NCBI GenBank assembly: GCA_023055355.1
Contig: JALJCS010000029.1
Span: forward strand, 3,472,001 to 3,536,000
DNA length: 64,000 nucleotides
Direction of reading: 5' to 3'
From: Agelaius tricolor
Lineage: Eukaryota > Chordata > Aves > Passeriformes > Icteridae
Of this stretch, positions 10,691 to 22,253 are shown piece by piece. The position numbers and the translations under genes were made by a program. Under the pieces are notes generated by a model. It ran no database searches. It saw only the letters and a program-made list of their open reading frames with translations, and was not told where the DNA came from. Numbering within the stretch: the stretch's first letter is position 1; every line of letters starts with the position of its first letter.

Positions 10691-11874
10691 CTCAGGTAAC
10701 AACCCATCATGTAGTTGAAGGTCCTTTCCTCATCCCTTGCACCCACCTCTGGGTCCCTTGGCCTCACTGCTCTGCCTGGTTGGGGTCTGGCCTTTTCCCA
10801 GTCCAGCCCAGTTCCCCCTGGATGCTCCTTGCAGGGATTCCAAGCACAGACAGATATCAAGGGTGCATCATTCAGAACGAGGGACACATGCCTGGATCCA
10901 GACTGCCATGGCATGAGCCTTGTGCAGGTGTGAGCCTTGCCCAGGGCTTGGATGGGCTGGTGAGCTGTTTTTCCTGGAAAAACAGGTGAATCTATTGTTT
11001 GCTTCATCACCTTTATCCTCTTCTGCTGCCAGATTTCAGCCCCTCACTGTGACAGAAGACTTGGAGCTGAAATCAGTTTCAGTGTCAGTGACCTCCTCAT
11101 GGGTCCTTCCTGCGCTTGGGGAGCAGGGCTTGAGAATCTCATCCCAAACACAGCAAATGCCTCATAAACCACAAATGCAGCAATCACATCCTCTTGCTAA
11201 AAAGCACAAAATCTATAAATAAACCTGCAAATGTAACTTCTGTGGCCAGCTTTGCCCAGACCTCGGCCTTTTGCCTCAGAATAGGCCCCATATGTTTTAT
11301 CTTCTCTAAATGCAGTGTAAAACAGTCTGTTCCCTTCCCTGAAAACTCTTGTCTTTGTCATCCATCCTTCTCCTCCCATCTGAATCAGATTTAATTTTCT
11401 TGCCTAGTGCCACTTAGAAGCCCCTAATGAACAGAAGGTCCCATCCCTTAGTGCCAATCATACAAAATTGGTTTCGTGGGCATACAAATGCTTCAGTGCT
11501 GAGACTGAACTGGCAGGACATGATGGCTTTGCAATGACTTGCAGACTCCTTTAATTAAGGTGAACATGTTTAGCTGGGGAAAAAAAAGAACACAGTCCAT
11601 GAAAGTATGCTAAGCATGTTGATTTAATTGGCAATTACTGAATTTGAAATAAGCATTCAAGTGTAGCCAAACCCCTTGTAAGACAAAAGTTCGGCCCCAA
11701 AGTCCTCTGAGGCAAAACACCAAGAAAATGAGGCAGAGAAGGATTAAATGTCTTGCCCAAGGTCATGTGGGAAGCCATGGTGGAGTTGGGAACTGAGCTG
11801 GCTTTTCCTGTGGCCATCCTTCCTCCACAGCATCCCTCACATCAGGGACAAGGGGGTGCCCTCAGGGTGAGGGA
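10691..11874. other. Unassigned; AT-richer middle
   Basis: 11140-11640 is AT-rich, repeat-free and without a long frame. No gene is supported. Confidence 0.4.
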
Positions 11875-12110
11875 GGGCAGGGCTGGATGGGATTTTGGGA
11901 ATTGGGAATTCTTCCCTGAGAGGGTGGGCAGGCCCTGGCACAGGGTGCCCAGAGCAGATGGGGCTGCCCCTGGATCCCTGGCAGTGCCCAAGGCCAGGCT
12001 GGATGGGGCTGGGAGCAGCCTGGGACAGTGGAAGGTGTCCTTGCCCATGGAATTGTGTGGAGCTTTAAGGTCCTTTCCAACCCAAACGCCTCTGGGATTT
12101 TGTGATTCTC
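11875..12110 (+). mobile_element. CR1 LINE 3' end
   Basis: A sense CR1 tail runs from 'ggcagggctggatggg' through 'gggcaggccctggcacaggg', 'gcagcctgggacagtgg' and 'tttccaacccaaacg' to 'gggattttgtgattct'. It is 5'-truncated. Confidence 0.9.
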
Positions 12111-12323
12111 CTCATCAAGCTGTGCTGCTCTGTCAGCATCGTGGTGCTCAGAAAGGCTTTTTTAACATAATCTCCTGTGCCTTGGCTCAAATGTCTTGCT
12201 GATCTTTCCTTCCCTCTTTCCAGGGACATTGGGAATGTCATTGAGCAGCTGGGACAGGGCACAAATCCATCTGGATCTGCCCTTTGTGCACCTGAACACC
12301 CTCCTGCCACCCTCCCCAAAATT
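12111..12323. other. Unassigned gap between CR1 and minisatellite
   Basis: No feature recognised. Confidence 0.4.
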
Positions 12324-12640
12324 CCATCAGTGTTTGGGGTCTGGGGATCCATTGGGGTTTGGGGTCTAGGGATCCATCAGTGTTCAGGATCTGGGGATCC
12401 ATCAGTGTTGGGATCTGGGGATCCATCAGTGTTTGGGATTTGGGGATCCATCAGTGTTTTGGATCTGGGGAATCCATCAGTGCTTTGGGATCTGGGGAAT
12501 CCATCAGTGTTTGGGATCCAAGAATCCATCAGTGTTTGGAATCTGGGCACCCATCGGTGTTTGGGATCGGAGGATCCATCAGTGTTTAGCATCCAGGAAT
12601 CCATCTGTGTTTTGGGATCTGGGGATCCATTTTGGATCTG
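12324..12640 (+). repeat. 25-bp minisatellite, 12 units
   Basis: Twelve units of 24-27 bp follow the pattern ccatcagtgtttgggatctggggat. Units vary by single substitutions and one-base indels, so the array is older or less homogenised than the one at 5.2 kb. Many units contain the palindrome GGATCC. The frame open across it (221 codons from 12177) reflects the lack of stops in the unit. Confidence 0.95.
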
Positions 12641-14202
12641 CAGTGGGCACAGAGAATCCTTGGGCACACACAAATCCTGGCCCCTTCACCTTTCCCGTGC
12701 TTTGCTCACCAGCAGCATCTGCAGAATTTTAATTACACTCATTAGGAGTGGTTATGCTCCCCTCAGTTTCCGAGCATCCTTCTGCATTAAAAATCCCTCC
12801 CAAAGCAGGTGGGGAGAGCTGCTGCTCCTTTTCATTCCCTGAAACACAATCATCTCCCAGCATGGCTGTGATGCTGTGGCACTGGCCATGTTTGGAGGGA
12901 CATGTGGAGCCAAGCCGGGGCCTGAGCAGCAGCCAAGGACTGGCAGAGCCAGTTGGCACTGGCCAGAAAGAAGCACTTGTGGTTTTTATTCAAATATGGA
13001 TTTTTTTTTTTTTTTTTGCTATAAACCAGATTATTTTGTGAGTTTTCTTTTGCCACAACTCCTCTTTGTGGAGGAAAGTTTAAGAAGTTTTTGGCAACTC
13101 CAGACCTGTGATGCCAAACCATTTATATCTGCAGAGGAACATTTAAATTCTGCTTTTTTAGTGCTTCCCTAAGCTTTGCAGGGAGGGAAACTTCCTCCAT
13201 AAACAGGGAAACTTGACTTTTCTGGTTTCTAAGACTGCCTTAATGCTTGCTAAAATAAATGTAAACCCTTGCCTATGTGCCAAGGTGTGGGACAGCCCTC
13301 CCACAGCTGCTCCTCTGCATCCATTGTGCTTCTAACTTTCCCTGCTGAGCTTCCATTGAGGAAAAGTGGAGAAATCAATTAAATCCAGCACTGTTTAAAT
13401 TTGTTTTCTTGTTCCTCCAAAGAGCAATAAGTCACGGCGTGGCTGGGGAAAGCTCTTTGCATTTTGAAGCTTTGCATCCTGCACCTGGCTGGAGTGGGAA
13501 TTGTGGATAGCAGCGGGCTAGAAAGGGTTGTGGAGATGGACCAGGGTCAGACAGGGACAGGGACAATGGAAAGGCTTCTGAAATGTAGTTACTCCTGGAA
13601 TTACCCACTTGGGACCTAAAGGAATGAGGGGTTTGGCAGGAGGTGATGATGTGAGGAGGGAGAGGGGACTTTGGGCAGGGGGACTTCCAGCCTGGTGAGG
13701 AGGTGTGCCAGGGAAAGAGCCAGAAATCCAGGGAACAAGACCAGGGCAGGGTGCTTATAATCCCCTGGAGGATTGATTTGCCAGCTCCTAGCAAAGGACA
13801 GCAGGACCCTGAAATGGAGACCAGCTCTGTGACAGCAGTTGGGTGTCACTGCCCTCTGTGATTTAAAAGGGCAAATTGAGGGGCAGGGGAGGAGAATGCC
13901 TGGCTTGGTTTGGGGTGGGCTGCTTGAAGCCCTTGCTGGTTTGTTGGGAATGTCCACGAGCTGGGGGTGTCCATCAGATGAGGATGGCTTTGTGGAGAGG
14001 ATGTGCATTGTACAACACCCAACGGCCTTTGGAGAGCAGGAGGCTCTCACTGCCCTCCAAAGGGAGGAGCTGCCACAGGATGCTGGACAAGATGATTTGA
14101 GGTCTCTGTGGGCCTGCAGATGGACAATAGCCAGGCATGGGGACCCTCAAATTCATAAATCAGAGCCTGCTTGGTGAGATCCTGGGCATCAGGGAGGGAA
14201 GG
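12641..14202. other. Unassigned; T-tract
   Basis: A T-tract lies at about 13002-13017. The rest shows no recognised repeat or gene. Confidence 0.4.
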
Positions 14203-14828
14203 TGTCTCGGGGCCTCTCGCTGCTCACAGTGACCCCGAGATGTGTTCCAAAGTCTCTTTTCCCGGCCTGGTGCTTGAAGAAGGAGTCAGGGCTCTTCAGT
14301 TCTCAGTCTCAAGGTTGTTTATTGTTCCTTATCTATAAAATTCTTTCTCCTGCCCTGCCGAGGTCCATCCAGCAGGACAGTTCCAGGCACTCTGCCTGCC
14401 CCCAGGGCAGGGTTATGTCTTTATACTAAAAACTACCTGTACAATGTTTACAATTACTTTCCAATACCTATCACCTGTGTTAGACAGGGAGCTTCTACTC
14501 TAAACCAATCTGTAAGTGCCAACATCACAGCAGAAGATGGAGGCCAAGAAGAAGAAGGAGAAAGGCTGGACACACCCAGTTCCCTCCATCTTTCCCCCTG
14601 AACCCCCATTCTAAAAACCCCAAAATTCTACATTTTCACCCCATGATAAATTCACTACTATTCTACTTAACTGTCTTGGCCTGCAGATCCTCATCTAAGG
14701 TTGGTAACTTGCTCCATGGGTCATAATCAAACCCACAGGGGCATCTTGGGCTCTGTGCCAGGGTCTCTGAGCCCCCAGCAGGGTCTTGGCCATCCTGGGC
14801 AGCCAGAGGGATGTGCTGGGTTCCCACA
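14203..14828 (-). mobile_element. Solo LTR, family 2 copy 2
   Basis: This 626-bp antisense LTR runs from TGTCTCGGGGCC to GGGTTCCCACA on the + strand and has a perfect 6-bp duplication GGAAGG at 14197-14202 and 14829-14834. It fixes the termini of family 2 as TGTGGGAACCC...GAGACA and suggests ERVK-type integration. The antisense signal region 'gttgtttattgttccttatc' corresponds to the doubled AATAAA of the copy at 1172. Confidence 0.9.
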
Positions 14829-15461
14829 GGAAGGGATGCTGCTCCAGCCTGCAAGGGCTCCTCTCCCTTCAGGACCCTTAAAACCAGCACCTCCAGCAAG
14901 CCAGGAGTTAAACAAACAGGAATTCCTGCAAGATGCCTACTACAAACACATTGTTACTGCAAGATGCCAGCTACAAGTGCAACATATTTTTCTATATGTG
15001 CCACTTATGTTTTCCACGCTGACTGTGCACATGGGGAAGGTGTCGGTGCCTCGGTGCGGAGCTGCCGGGGAGGGAGGCACGGGATGAGGGGGTTGATGGG
15101 GGCAGGAGGCTGATGGCAGGAGTCTCTTCTTTTCACAGAAAGTGAAAAATCAATCCTTGACCTTTAAAGGAGTTTATGAATTCCTGGCTTAGGGATCGAT
15201 GTGCATTGATTTTTGTGTGTCTGCGTGGGCTCGCCGTGTACACGATCAGGTGATGGAAGCCAAGTTTTGCTGAGTCTGGAGCAGGCAGAAGCAGGTGTTG
15301 TCTCTGTTGAGCTGCCAGGAGTGAAAACATTATTTTTCCTCCTTTTTCTCTACGTTTTCTGCGTGGCAGCTGGAGGTGGAGGTCACTCAGAGACACTGTG
15401 TTTGGTATTTTGGTGACAGCACCTCCCTGCCTCCTGCCCTGCTGCTCTCCATCACCCTGTG
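14829..15461. other. Unassigned
   Basis: No element recognised. 'caagatgcctactacaa' and 'caagatgccagctacaa' at 14929-14980 form an imperfect short repeat. Confidence 0.4.
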
Positions 15462-15790
15462 GAGCACCCCTGTGTCTCCCAGCCCTTCCCAGGGATGTTG
15501 CTGCCTGTCTGTCCTCATTGGAATGTTCTGGAGCATCCCTGTGTCTCCCAGCCCTTCCCAGGGATGTCACTGCCTGTCTGTCCTCATTGCAATGTCCTGG
15601 AGCATCCCTGTGTCTCCCAGCCCTTCCCAGGGATGTCACTGCCTGTCTGTCCTCATTGCAATGTCCTGGAGCATCCCCGTGTCTCCCAGCTCTGCCCAGG
15701 GATGTTGCTGCCTGTCTGTCCTCATTGGAATGTTCTGGAGCATCCCTGTGTCTCCCAGCCCTTCCGAGGATGTCACAGCCTGTCCCAGGC
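15462..15790 (+). repeat. 69-bp minisatellite, 4.7 units
   Basis: Units start at 15462, 15531, 15600, 15669 and 15738, exactly 69 bp apart. Each begins 'gagcatccctgtgtctcc' and alternates between 'ggaatgttctg' and 'gcaatgtcctg' ends. Because 69 is 23 codons and the unit has no stop in any forward frame, three forward frames of 112-230 codons stay open. This periodicity, not coding selection, explains them. Confidence 0.95.
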
Positions 15791-16252
15791 CATTTAAAGC
15801 TTCTGCTTTTGCAATTTCAATGGGCATCAATGGAGCAAGCTTTGATCCATGTTCCTGCACTTCATGGCACCCCGTGCATTTTGATGCCTTTCACTTTGGC
15901 AAAGATTTTTTTTCCACTATCCATGCCATGTCACTCATATCTTCCCCTCAAAGTTGTGTCTTCCTCCTTGATTTTTTCCCCTGGTTTTACAGCACCTGTG
16001 AGGTTAGGTTTTGCATGTTTTGGTCCTTTGCACTGCACCTCATTTCCTCCCAGACAATTTTCTTGTAGTCACTAAATGTCTCAATTTTCTGGTTTTTGGG
16101 TTTTTTTTGTTTAATTGCATTTCATTTGATCATATCTCCTTTCCAGAGTGTTTGTGAGCCTTGCTTTCCTGTTTTGAAAGATTTTGTTTCCCTTCCCAAA
16201 AGGAAGTGAAGGCTCCTGGCTGGTTCTGGGGGGCAGCATCACTGTCCATCCC
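15791..16252. other. Unassigned, T-rich
   Basis: A T-rich, repeat-free flank with no supported gene. Confidence 0.4.
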
Positions 16253-16638
16253 TGTCACACACATCTTTTATGAAAAATCCTTTCCTTAGGATTTTTCACC
16301 TGAGAAGCTGAGAGGCCTCAGGAACAAAATGGAACCAATGGTTATCTGCTGCTGTGGAATGCAACAGGTGCATCTGGGATTGGGCTCATGTGGTTGTTTC
16401 TAATTAATGGCCAATCACAGCCCAGCTGGCTCAGACTCTCTGTCTGAGTCACAAGCCTTTGTTATTCATTCTTTCTTTTTCTATTCTCAGCTAACCTTCT
16501 GATGAAACCCTTTCTTCTATTCTTTTAGTATAGTTTTAATGTAATATATATCATAAAATAATGAATCAAGCCTTCTGAACCATGGAGTCAGATCCTCGTC
16601 TCTTCCCTCATCCTGGGACCCCTGTGAACATGGTCACA
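16253..16638 (+). mobile_element. Solo LTR, family 1 copy C
   Basis: A 386-bp sense copy from TGTCACACACATC to GAACATGGTCACA with a perfect 6-bp duplication CATCCC at 16247-16252 and 16639-16644. It is paired with an antisense copy 637 bp downstream. Confidence 0.92.
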
Positions 16639-17275
16639 CATCCCCACAGATCACTCAGGACGAGGCTATAGCTGCTTGTTCAAGGGGTGATTTTTGGCAG
16701 AGCTGGTGCTGTGGGTGTAGAGATTTAGTGGCAGTCAGGTTTGTCACCCCTGGGTGAAGCCCCCGAGCCCAGACTGGCACAGGAGGTGCTGTGAGAACCC
16801 AGATTCCTGCAGCAGCAAGCCAAGCTTTCCCATTTCCACCCCAATAAAATAGCAATTTCCTCAAGACTGCAGACTCAGCCAGCACAGAAGTTAGCTTAAT
16901 GAATTAAAACTCAAGCGTGGCTTGACCTCGGAGGTGTGACGTTCCTCTTGTGAATGAGGATTTAAGGGAGGAGACGTGCTGGCAGCCCAGCCCCGACGTG
17001 TGAGCAGAAGCAGAGCCCTCCTGTGCACATTTCTATATATATTTCCATATATATTTGGTGTGTGTTCATGTCCTCCCACTGATCTGCTGAGATGGAGCCG
17101 TGTGAGCTGACAGCTGCTGGGGAGCTGAGAGGTGCTGGGGGTGGGAGGGAACAGAAGGCTCCAAAGGCTGTTCAGCTGCCACGGGCTGGGGAGGGGGGCA
17201 AGCAAACAGAAAGGCTGACGTGTTTCAACTCACAAATGCTGCAAGAAAAGTGGTACCAAATAGCAGCTACCACAG
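16639..17275. other. Spacer between inverted LTR pair
   Basis: 637 bp with no repeat recognised; contains 'tctatatatatttccatata' at 17032-17051. Each flanking LTR has its own target duplication, so this is host sequence and not retroviral interior. Confidence 0.6.
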
Positions 17276-17660
17276 TGTGACCGTGTTCACAGGGGTCTGA
17301 GGATGAGGGAAGAGATGAGGATCTGACTCCGTGTTTCAGAAGGCTTGATTTATTATTTTATGATATATATTATATTAAAACTATACTAAAAGAAAAGAAG
17401 AAAGGATTTCATCAGAAGGCTGGCTAAGAATAGAAAAAGAAGGAATGATAACAAAGGTTTGTGGCTTGGACTCTCTGTCTGAGCCAGCTGACTGTGATTG
17501 GCCATTAATTAGAAACAACCACGTGAGGCCAATCCCAGATGCACCTGTTGCATTCCACAGCAGCAGATAACCATTGTTTGCATTTTATTCCTGAGGCCTC
17601 TCAGCTTCTCAGGAGGAAAGGTCCTAAGGAAAGGATTTTTCATAGAAGATGTCTGTGACA
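17276..17660 (-). mobile_element. Solo LTR, family 1 copy D
   Basis: A 385-bp antisense copy from TGTGACCGTGTTCACA to GATGTCTGTGACA. The flanks accacag (17269-17275) and cccacag (17661-17667) match at six of seven bases, consistent with a duplication plus one change. It could pair with copy C as a long inverted repeat. Confidence 0.88.
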
Positions 17661-18051
17661 CCCACAGCACAGGCCTGAGCCCAGTCTCTGGAGCAGTGAG
17701 GGGATAATTGCTGGTTTTTCTGCAGCAAACCCCAAATGGGCCAAAAGTAGCAGCTGATGTTGCAGAATCCCAGAATTGGTCAGGAAAGGGAGCACTGAGG
17801 CTCGTCTGGTCCAGCTCCCTGCTCCAGCAGGGCCATCCCAGAGCACAGGGCACAGGAGTGTGTCCAGAATGTCCTGGAGCATCCCCAGTGAGGGACACTC
17901 CACTCTCTCCCTGGATGATCTGTTCTGTGCTCAGTCACTGCACAGGGCAGGGGTTCTGCCTCCTGTGAGAGAATTCCAGGATCAATCCCTGCCTGTGGCT
18001 CTGGGGCCATCGCTGGGCCTGGAGCAGAGCCTGGGCCTGCTCTGACCTCTG

Positions 18052-18375
18052 CACACAGGGACAGACAGGACAGACAGGGATGGACAGACAGGGACAGCAA
18101 GGGACAGACAGGACAGACAGTCAGGGACACACAGGACAGACAGGGACACACAGTGACACCTGGGGACACCCAGGGACAGACAGACAGGGACAGACAGGGG
18201 GACACAGGGCCGCCTACAGACACACAGGGACACCCAGAGACAGCCAGGGACAGACAGGACAGACAGGGACAGACTGGGACACCCAGGGATACCCAGTGAC
18301 CGACAGGGACACATAGCAACACCCAGGACACCTGGGGACACTTGGGGACACCCAGAACACACAGGGACACTCAGG
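18052..18375 (+). repeat. Decamer array GGGACASMCA-type
   Basis: Imperfect 10-bp units, mainly gggacagaca, gggacaccca and gggacacaca, with scattered insertions. It lies inside the antisense CR1 and has no CR1 counterpart that I recognise. Like the 33-kb array, its units begin GGGA and often recur every ten bases. Confidence 0.85.
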
Positions 18376-18702
18376 GACAGCCAGGGCTGAGGCCCCTCTC
18401 TCTCCCTGGGGCTCCTCTCCAGGCTGAGCAGCCCCAGCTCCCTCAGCCTTTCCTGGGCACGGAGCTGCTCCAGGCCCTTGCTCAGCTCCAGGAGCTCCTG
18501 GCCCTGCTGTGCTGAGGATCCAGAGCTGGACACAGCAGCCAGAGCTGGGCACAGCAGCCAGAGCTGGGCACAGCAGCCAGAGGTGCCCCCAGGGCTGGAC
18601 ACAGCAGCCAGAGGTGCCCCCAGGGCTGGGCACAGGAGCCTGAGGTGCCCCCAGGGCCGGGAACAGGGGTAGGATCACCCCCGACCTGCTGGGAATGCTC
18701 TT

Positions 18703-19314
18703 TGTGAAAAACGCCAATCACTCGGTTTTAAAATTTTGAAAGTTTAATAGTAATAAAATGGTTATAAAAATAGTAATATAATTAGAGTAATAATAATTTG
18801 GACAATTTGAATTAGGACAATATGAGACAATAGAAACAAAGAGTTATGGACAGTCTGGGTACCTTTTCTGGGCACCACAGGCCCGAAAAAGGACCCACGT
18901 TAACAGAGGATTAACCCTTAAAAACAATAACCTGTTGCATATTCATACACCTCATCCATGATGCATAAATTCCATTCAAACACAGGATTCTGTCTGTCAT
19001 CATCAACTTCTTCCTCTGAATCCTAACAGCATCTTCGAGGCAGGAAGAAGTTCATTCCTTCTGATAATGGGGCAACAAATTCTCTTTCTCTGAAAGATTC
19101 AGGTGTCCTGTGGCTGCTATCTCTGTTTTTTTATATATTTTTATAACCTAAAACTATTCCTATTTTTTATAACCTAAAACTATATTTAACTATATTTAAC
19201 TATATTTAACACACTACTTAAGAAAATGAATACAGCAAAACTTTCTAACACAACACATATAATATTAATTTTAATATTTGCAAAAAGCCAATCATAAAAT
19301 ATGCATTTTTCACA
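18703..19314 (-). mobile_element. Solo LTR, family 5 (ERVL-like), inside CR1
   Basis: A 612-bp LTR with terminal inverted repeats TGTGAAAAA...TTTTTCACA and a perfect 5-bp duplication CTCTT at 18698-18702 and 19315-19319. Five-base duplications are typical of class III (ERVL) elements. The antisense strand has a TATA-like stretch and an ATTAAA close to its 3' end, hence the strand call. Three tandem 'actatattta' motifs lie near 19180-19210. The flanks rejoin into CR1, so the insertion is younger than that CR1. Confidence 0.88.
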
Positions 19315-19561
19315 CTCTTCCTAATGCATCCCTGCATCCCTATGGCCTCCTCACCCCCAGGGCACAGGGGGACAGCTCAGTTCTCCCTTCTCTGCAGAGC
19401 TGCTCTCCAGTTCTGGTGTCCAGGATTTCCCTCCCCAGGAGCAGGACCTGCATTTGTCCTTGCTGCCCAATCCTGCCCACCTCTCCAGCCTGCCCAGGTC
19501 CTTCTGGAGGGCTGCTCTGGCCCTTGCCCCAGCTCTGAACAGCTCCATCTGCATCCCATGG

Positions 19562-19758
19562 GGTCCATTGGAAATTAGGAAACATTTGTTCACTGCAAGG
19601 CTGTTCAAGTCTGGGTATGGTGGAATCCCTGTCCCTGGAAGTGAGGGAATGATTAAATTAATTCCCTTTTAGTGAAGTGTGTGGGTGTGGGTTAGTGGTG
19701 GCCTTGGGTTAATGGCTGGGCTCATCCAAGAGCTCAATTCCAACTTTTATGATTCTAA
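19562..19758 (+). mobile_element. CR1 LINE 3' end (divergent subfamily)
   Basis: 'ggaaacatttgttcactgca', 'tggtggaatccctgtccctgg' and 'atgattctaag' follow the order of a CR1 tail of a subfamily other than the common one here. It is well diverged. Confidence 0.6.
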
Positions 19759-20954
19759 GTGTGGGAAAAGAAGGTTGTGAGGCTTGCTCATGGAGCGGGG
19801 AAACTGAGGCACAGAGCAAGAATGAGCCCATGGATTCTGCAGCAGAGTGAGGAAGCAAATTCAGGCCCATCTTAAGACATTTTTTTTCCAGAAGATCCAT
19901 CTCTTCCCCTTGCACCATCTCCTTTGGCTTGTGTTCCACATCTTTGATCTGTAATGCAATCCAGTAGGGAAGATACTCCCCTTTGCTTTAGAAATCGAGG
20001 GATTTAGAAACCAAGGGATGGGAAGTGGCTCCTGCAGCCAGCAGGGGCTGCATTCCCCAGCCCAGGCCCCTGCTGCCCTCTCCATGGGTGATGATGCCTG
20101 GGCAGGTCCATGGGGTGGGAGCTGTGAGGGAAAGCCACCCCCTGGTCCCACTTTATTGAATCCAGCAGCTTCTCCAGCCTCTCCCACTGTCTCTCCTAAT
20201 GTATTTCTATTTGTTTGATCTCCTACAAACTTCCCCTCTCTGATCTTCTGATGAAATAATAAATCTGAGGCCCTCGAAGACACTTCACGGCAGGAGGCTC
20301 TAAACGAGAGCCCCTTTAAGCATTTAGAGGTTTTTTAATGTGACAATTCCCTCCTGCAAGGGCACAGGATATCCTGGATTGCTCCTGGCTGTACTCCCTG
20401 GACAGTACAGGGCCATAAAACTCCTGTCAGTGGGAACGTGAGGATGTGGAATATCCTCCTGCCCTGTGCCTGAGGAGCTGGGGAGCAGATGCAGAGGATG
20501 TTTGTACCTTTGGAAAGGTGCACAGCTGGATCCAGGCTGTGCTGAGCATAACGTGGGTGTGCTGTGTGCCACTGGGATGGGGAGGAAGGAAGACTTGGAG
20601 GGGAGGTATTGCTTATTTTCACTCCTTAAAAGATGTTAAAAAAATCACCACAAAGTGTGTAGGAATGTTTTTTTTTTTGTGATAGCTGGCTGGAGAATGT
20701 GAGGAATGGGGGTCATTATGGGCAGCTGTGCTTGTTATCAATAGGGATATATATCAAAGGGATGTAGGGATATCAACCTGTGGTCTGATCTCTTTGCAAT
20801 CCTTTCTACTCCAATTCTAAGTCAGGAATTAATTAAGACCAATAGCCTGGGCACACAGACAAGCTGGATCCATGTGCTGGGTTTTACTGAGAGCTCCTTA
20901 ATGGAATCAAAGCTCTTGGAGTGCCCCCAGGTGAATTAAAGGAGATTTTGGTCC
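19759..20954. other. Unassigned
   Basis: No recognised element or gene. Short T-tract at about 20669. Confidence 0.4.
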
Positions 20955-21190
20955 CAAATAGAGACAGTAGGAAATGCTCTTGCAAGGATGCTGAGTGCTT
21001 GGTGAGACATGGGAAATGGTTCTCCAGAGCAGCTGTGGCTGCCCCTGGATCCCTGAAAGTGTCCCAAGCCAGGCTGGACAGGGCTTGGAGCAGCCTGGGA
21101 CAGTGGAAGCTGTCTCTGTCCATGGCAGGGGGTGAAACAAGATGGGCTTTAAGGTCTGTTTCAGCTAAAACCATTCTGGGGTTCTGGGGT
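20955..21190 (+). mobile_element. CR1 LINE 3' end
   Basis: Sense tail with 'agctgtggctgcccctggat', 'ggagcagcctgggacagtgg' and 'aaaccattctggggttctgg'. The left edge is approximate. Confidence 0.85.
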
Positions 21191-21842
21191 TCAGTGCCCT
21201 GCCCACAGTGTGATGGAGAGTCCCTCTGCCCTGGGCTGAAACTGAATTTATTTGGTGCAGTTAGAGCCAGGGCTGGAGCTGGGATCATCAGAGCTGCTGA
21301 GAGGTGACCCCAGCCCAGGGGCAGGGATGCTCTGCAAAGCCTTTCCTGAGCCCTCTGTGCTGAGCTGGCAGTGGCTGGTGAGGTCTCTGCAGTTTTCCTG
21401 TAGAACCTGAACTATTTTGTGCACAGGGAAACGCTGCACCGGCTCCGGCAGGTCCGGGCACTGCTGCAGAACCCGCAGGAATTGGCAGCTCTGGCAAACA
21501 CAGTGCCATCGTGTGGCTTTGGTGACAGAGGGACAGAGCCCGGGTGTCCCCAGCAGCTGGGCAGGGAGGTGCTGCCTGTCCCTGATCTCTTTATGAGGTG
21601 TAATGATGTTTGTCTCTTTAGCGGGTTTGGCTGCTGCTGCTCCTCATTGCATCGGATCCCTGATCTGATCACATCAGAGCTCCCTAAGTGAGTTTGCTGC
21701 TGCTGAGGATTTGTGTGGGAGGAGAGAGGGAGGGGAGGGCAGCTTTGGGGGATCTGCCAGCTGGAGAGCATCTAGCTGGGAAATGCAGTGTCCCTGCTGC
21801 ACGGCCAGGGCACAGGAATGTTTGGGGAGGCTGGATGTGACT
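21191..21842. other. Unassigned
   Basis: No recognised element or gene. Confidence 0.4.
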
Positions 21843-22253
21843 CATGGAATGGTTTGGGCTGGAAAAACTTCCAAGATCATTGGGCCCGACTGTTAAGCCA
21901 GAACTGCCAAGCCCATCCCTAAAGCACGTCCTCAAGTGCCACATCCATGGGGGTTTTAGATCCCTCCAGGGATGGGGAGTCCACCACTGCCCTGGGCAAC
22001 ATGTGCCAGGGCTGGGCAGCCCTTTCCATGGAGAAATTTTCCCCAATATTCAATATAAACCTCCTCTGGCACAACTTGAGAGGTTGTTTCCTCTCATCCT
22101 GTCCCTGTTCCCTGGGAGCAGAGCTCAGTGCCCCTCCTGTCAGGAGCTGTGCAGAGCCAGAAGGTCCCCCCTGAGCCTCCTTCACTCCAGGCTGAGCCCC
22201 TCAGCCGCTCCTGGGGCTCCAGCCCCTTCCCTGGACCCTTCCTTGTGGTTGGG
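21843..22253 (-). mobile_element. CR1 LINE fragment, antisense
   Basis: Runs from the CR1 tip ('catggaatggtttgggctgg') through 'gtccaccactgccctgggca' and 'ctccaggctgagcccctcag'. The 284-codon + strand frame at 21844-22698 is antisense to it and is not a gene. Confidence 0.85.

Larger units (their letters stand above)
17765..19560 (-). mobile_element. Long CR1 LINE, antisense, interrupted
   Basis: The + strand shows the complement of CR1 from its 3' tip ('cagaatcccagaattggtcag') through 'ctccagcagggccatcccag', 'aggctgagcagccccagctcc' and 'gacctgctgggaatgctctt'. After the LTR it resumes as 'ctcttcctaatgcatccc' and runs to about 19560. A decamer array (18052-18375) replaces part of it. No reverse transcriptase frame is intact. 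Antisense frames of 160-206 codons are by-products. Short repeats of 'gggcacagcagccagag' at 18525-18650 are local expansions. Confidence 0.8.

Noticed and set aside
15376..16075. Two overlapping + strand frames of 230 and 225 codons
   Set aside because: The 69-bp tandem array keeps all forward frames open; outside it they carry no recognisable protein.
16639..17275. Interior of an ERV bounded by LTRs C and D
   Set aside because: The LTRs are in opposite orientation and each has its own target duplication, so the spacer is host DNA.
17780..18721. Minus-strand frames of 167-206 codons
   Set aside because: They cross CR1 and the decamer array; the repetitive cysteine/proline peptides are translation of the repeat, not reverse transcriptase.
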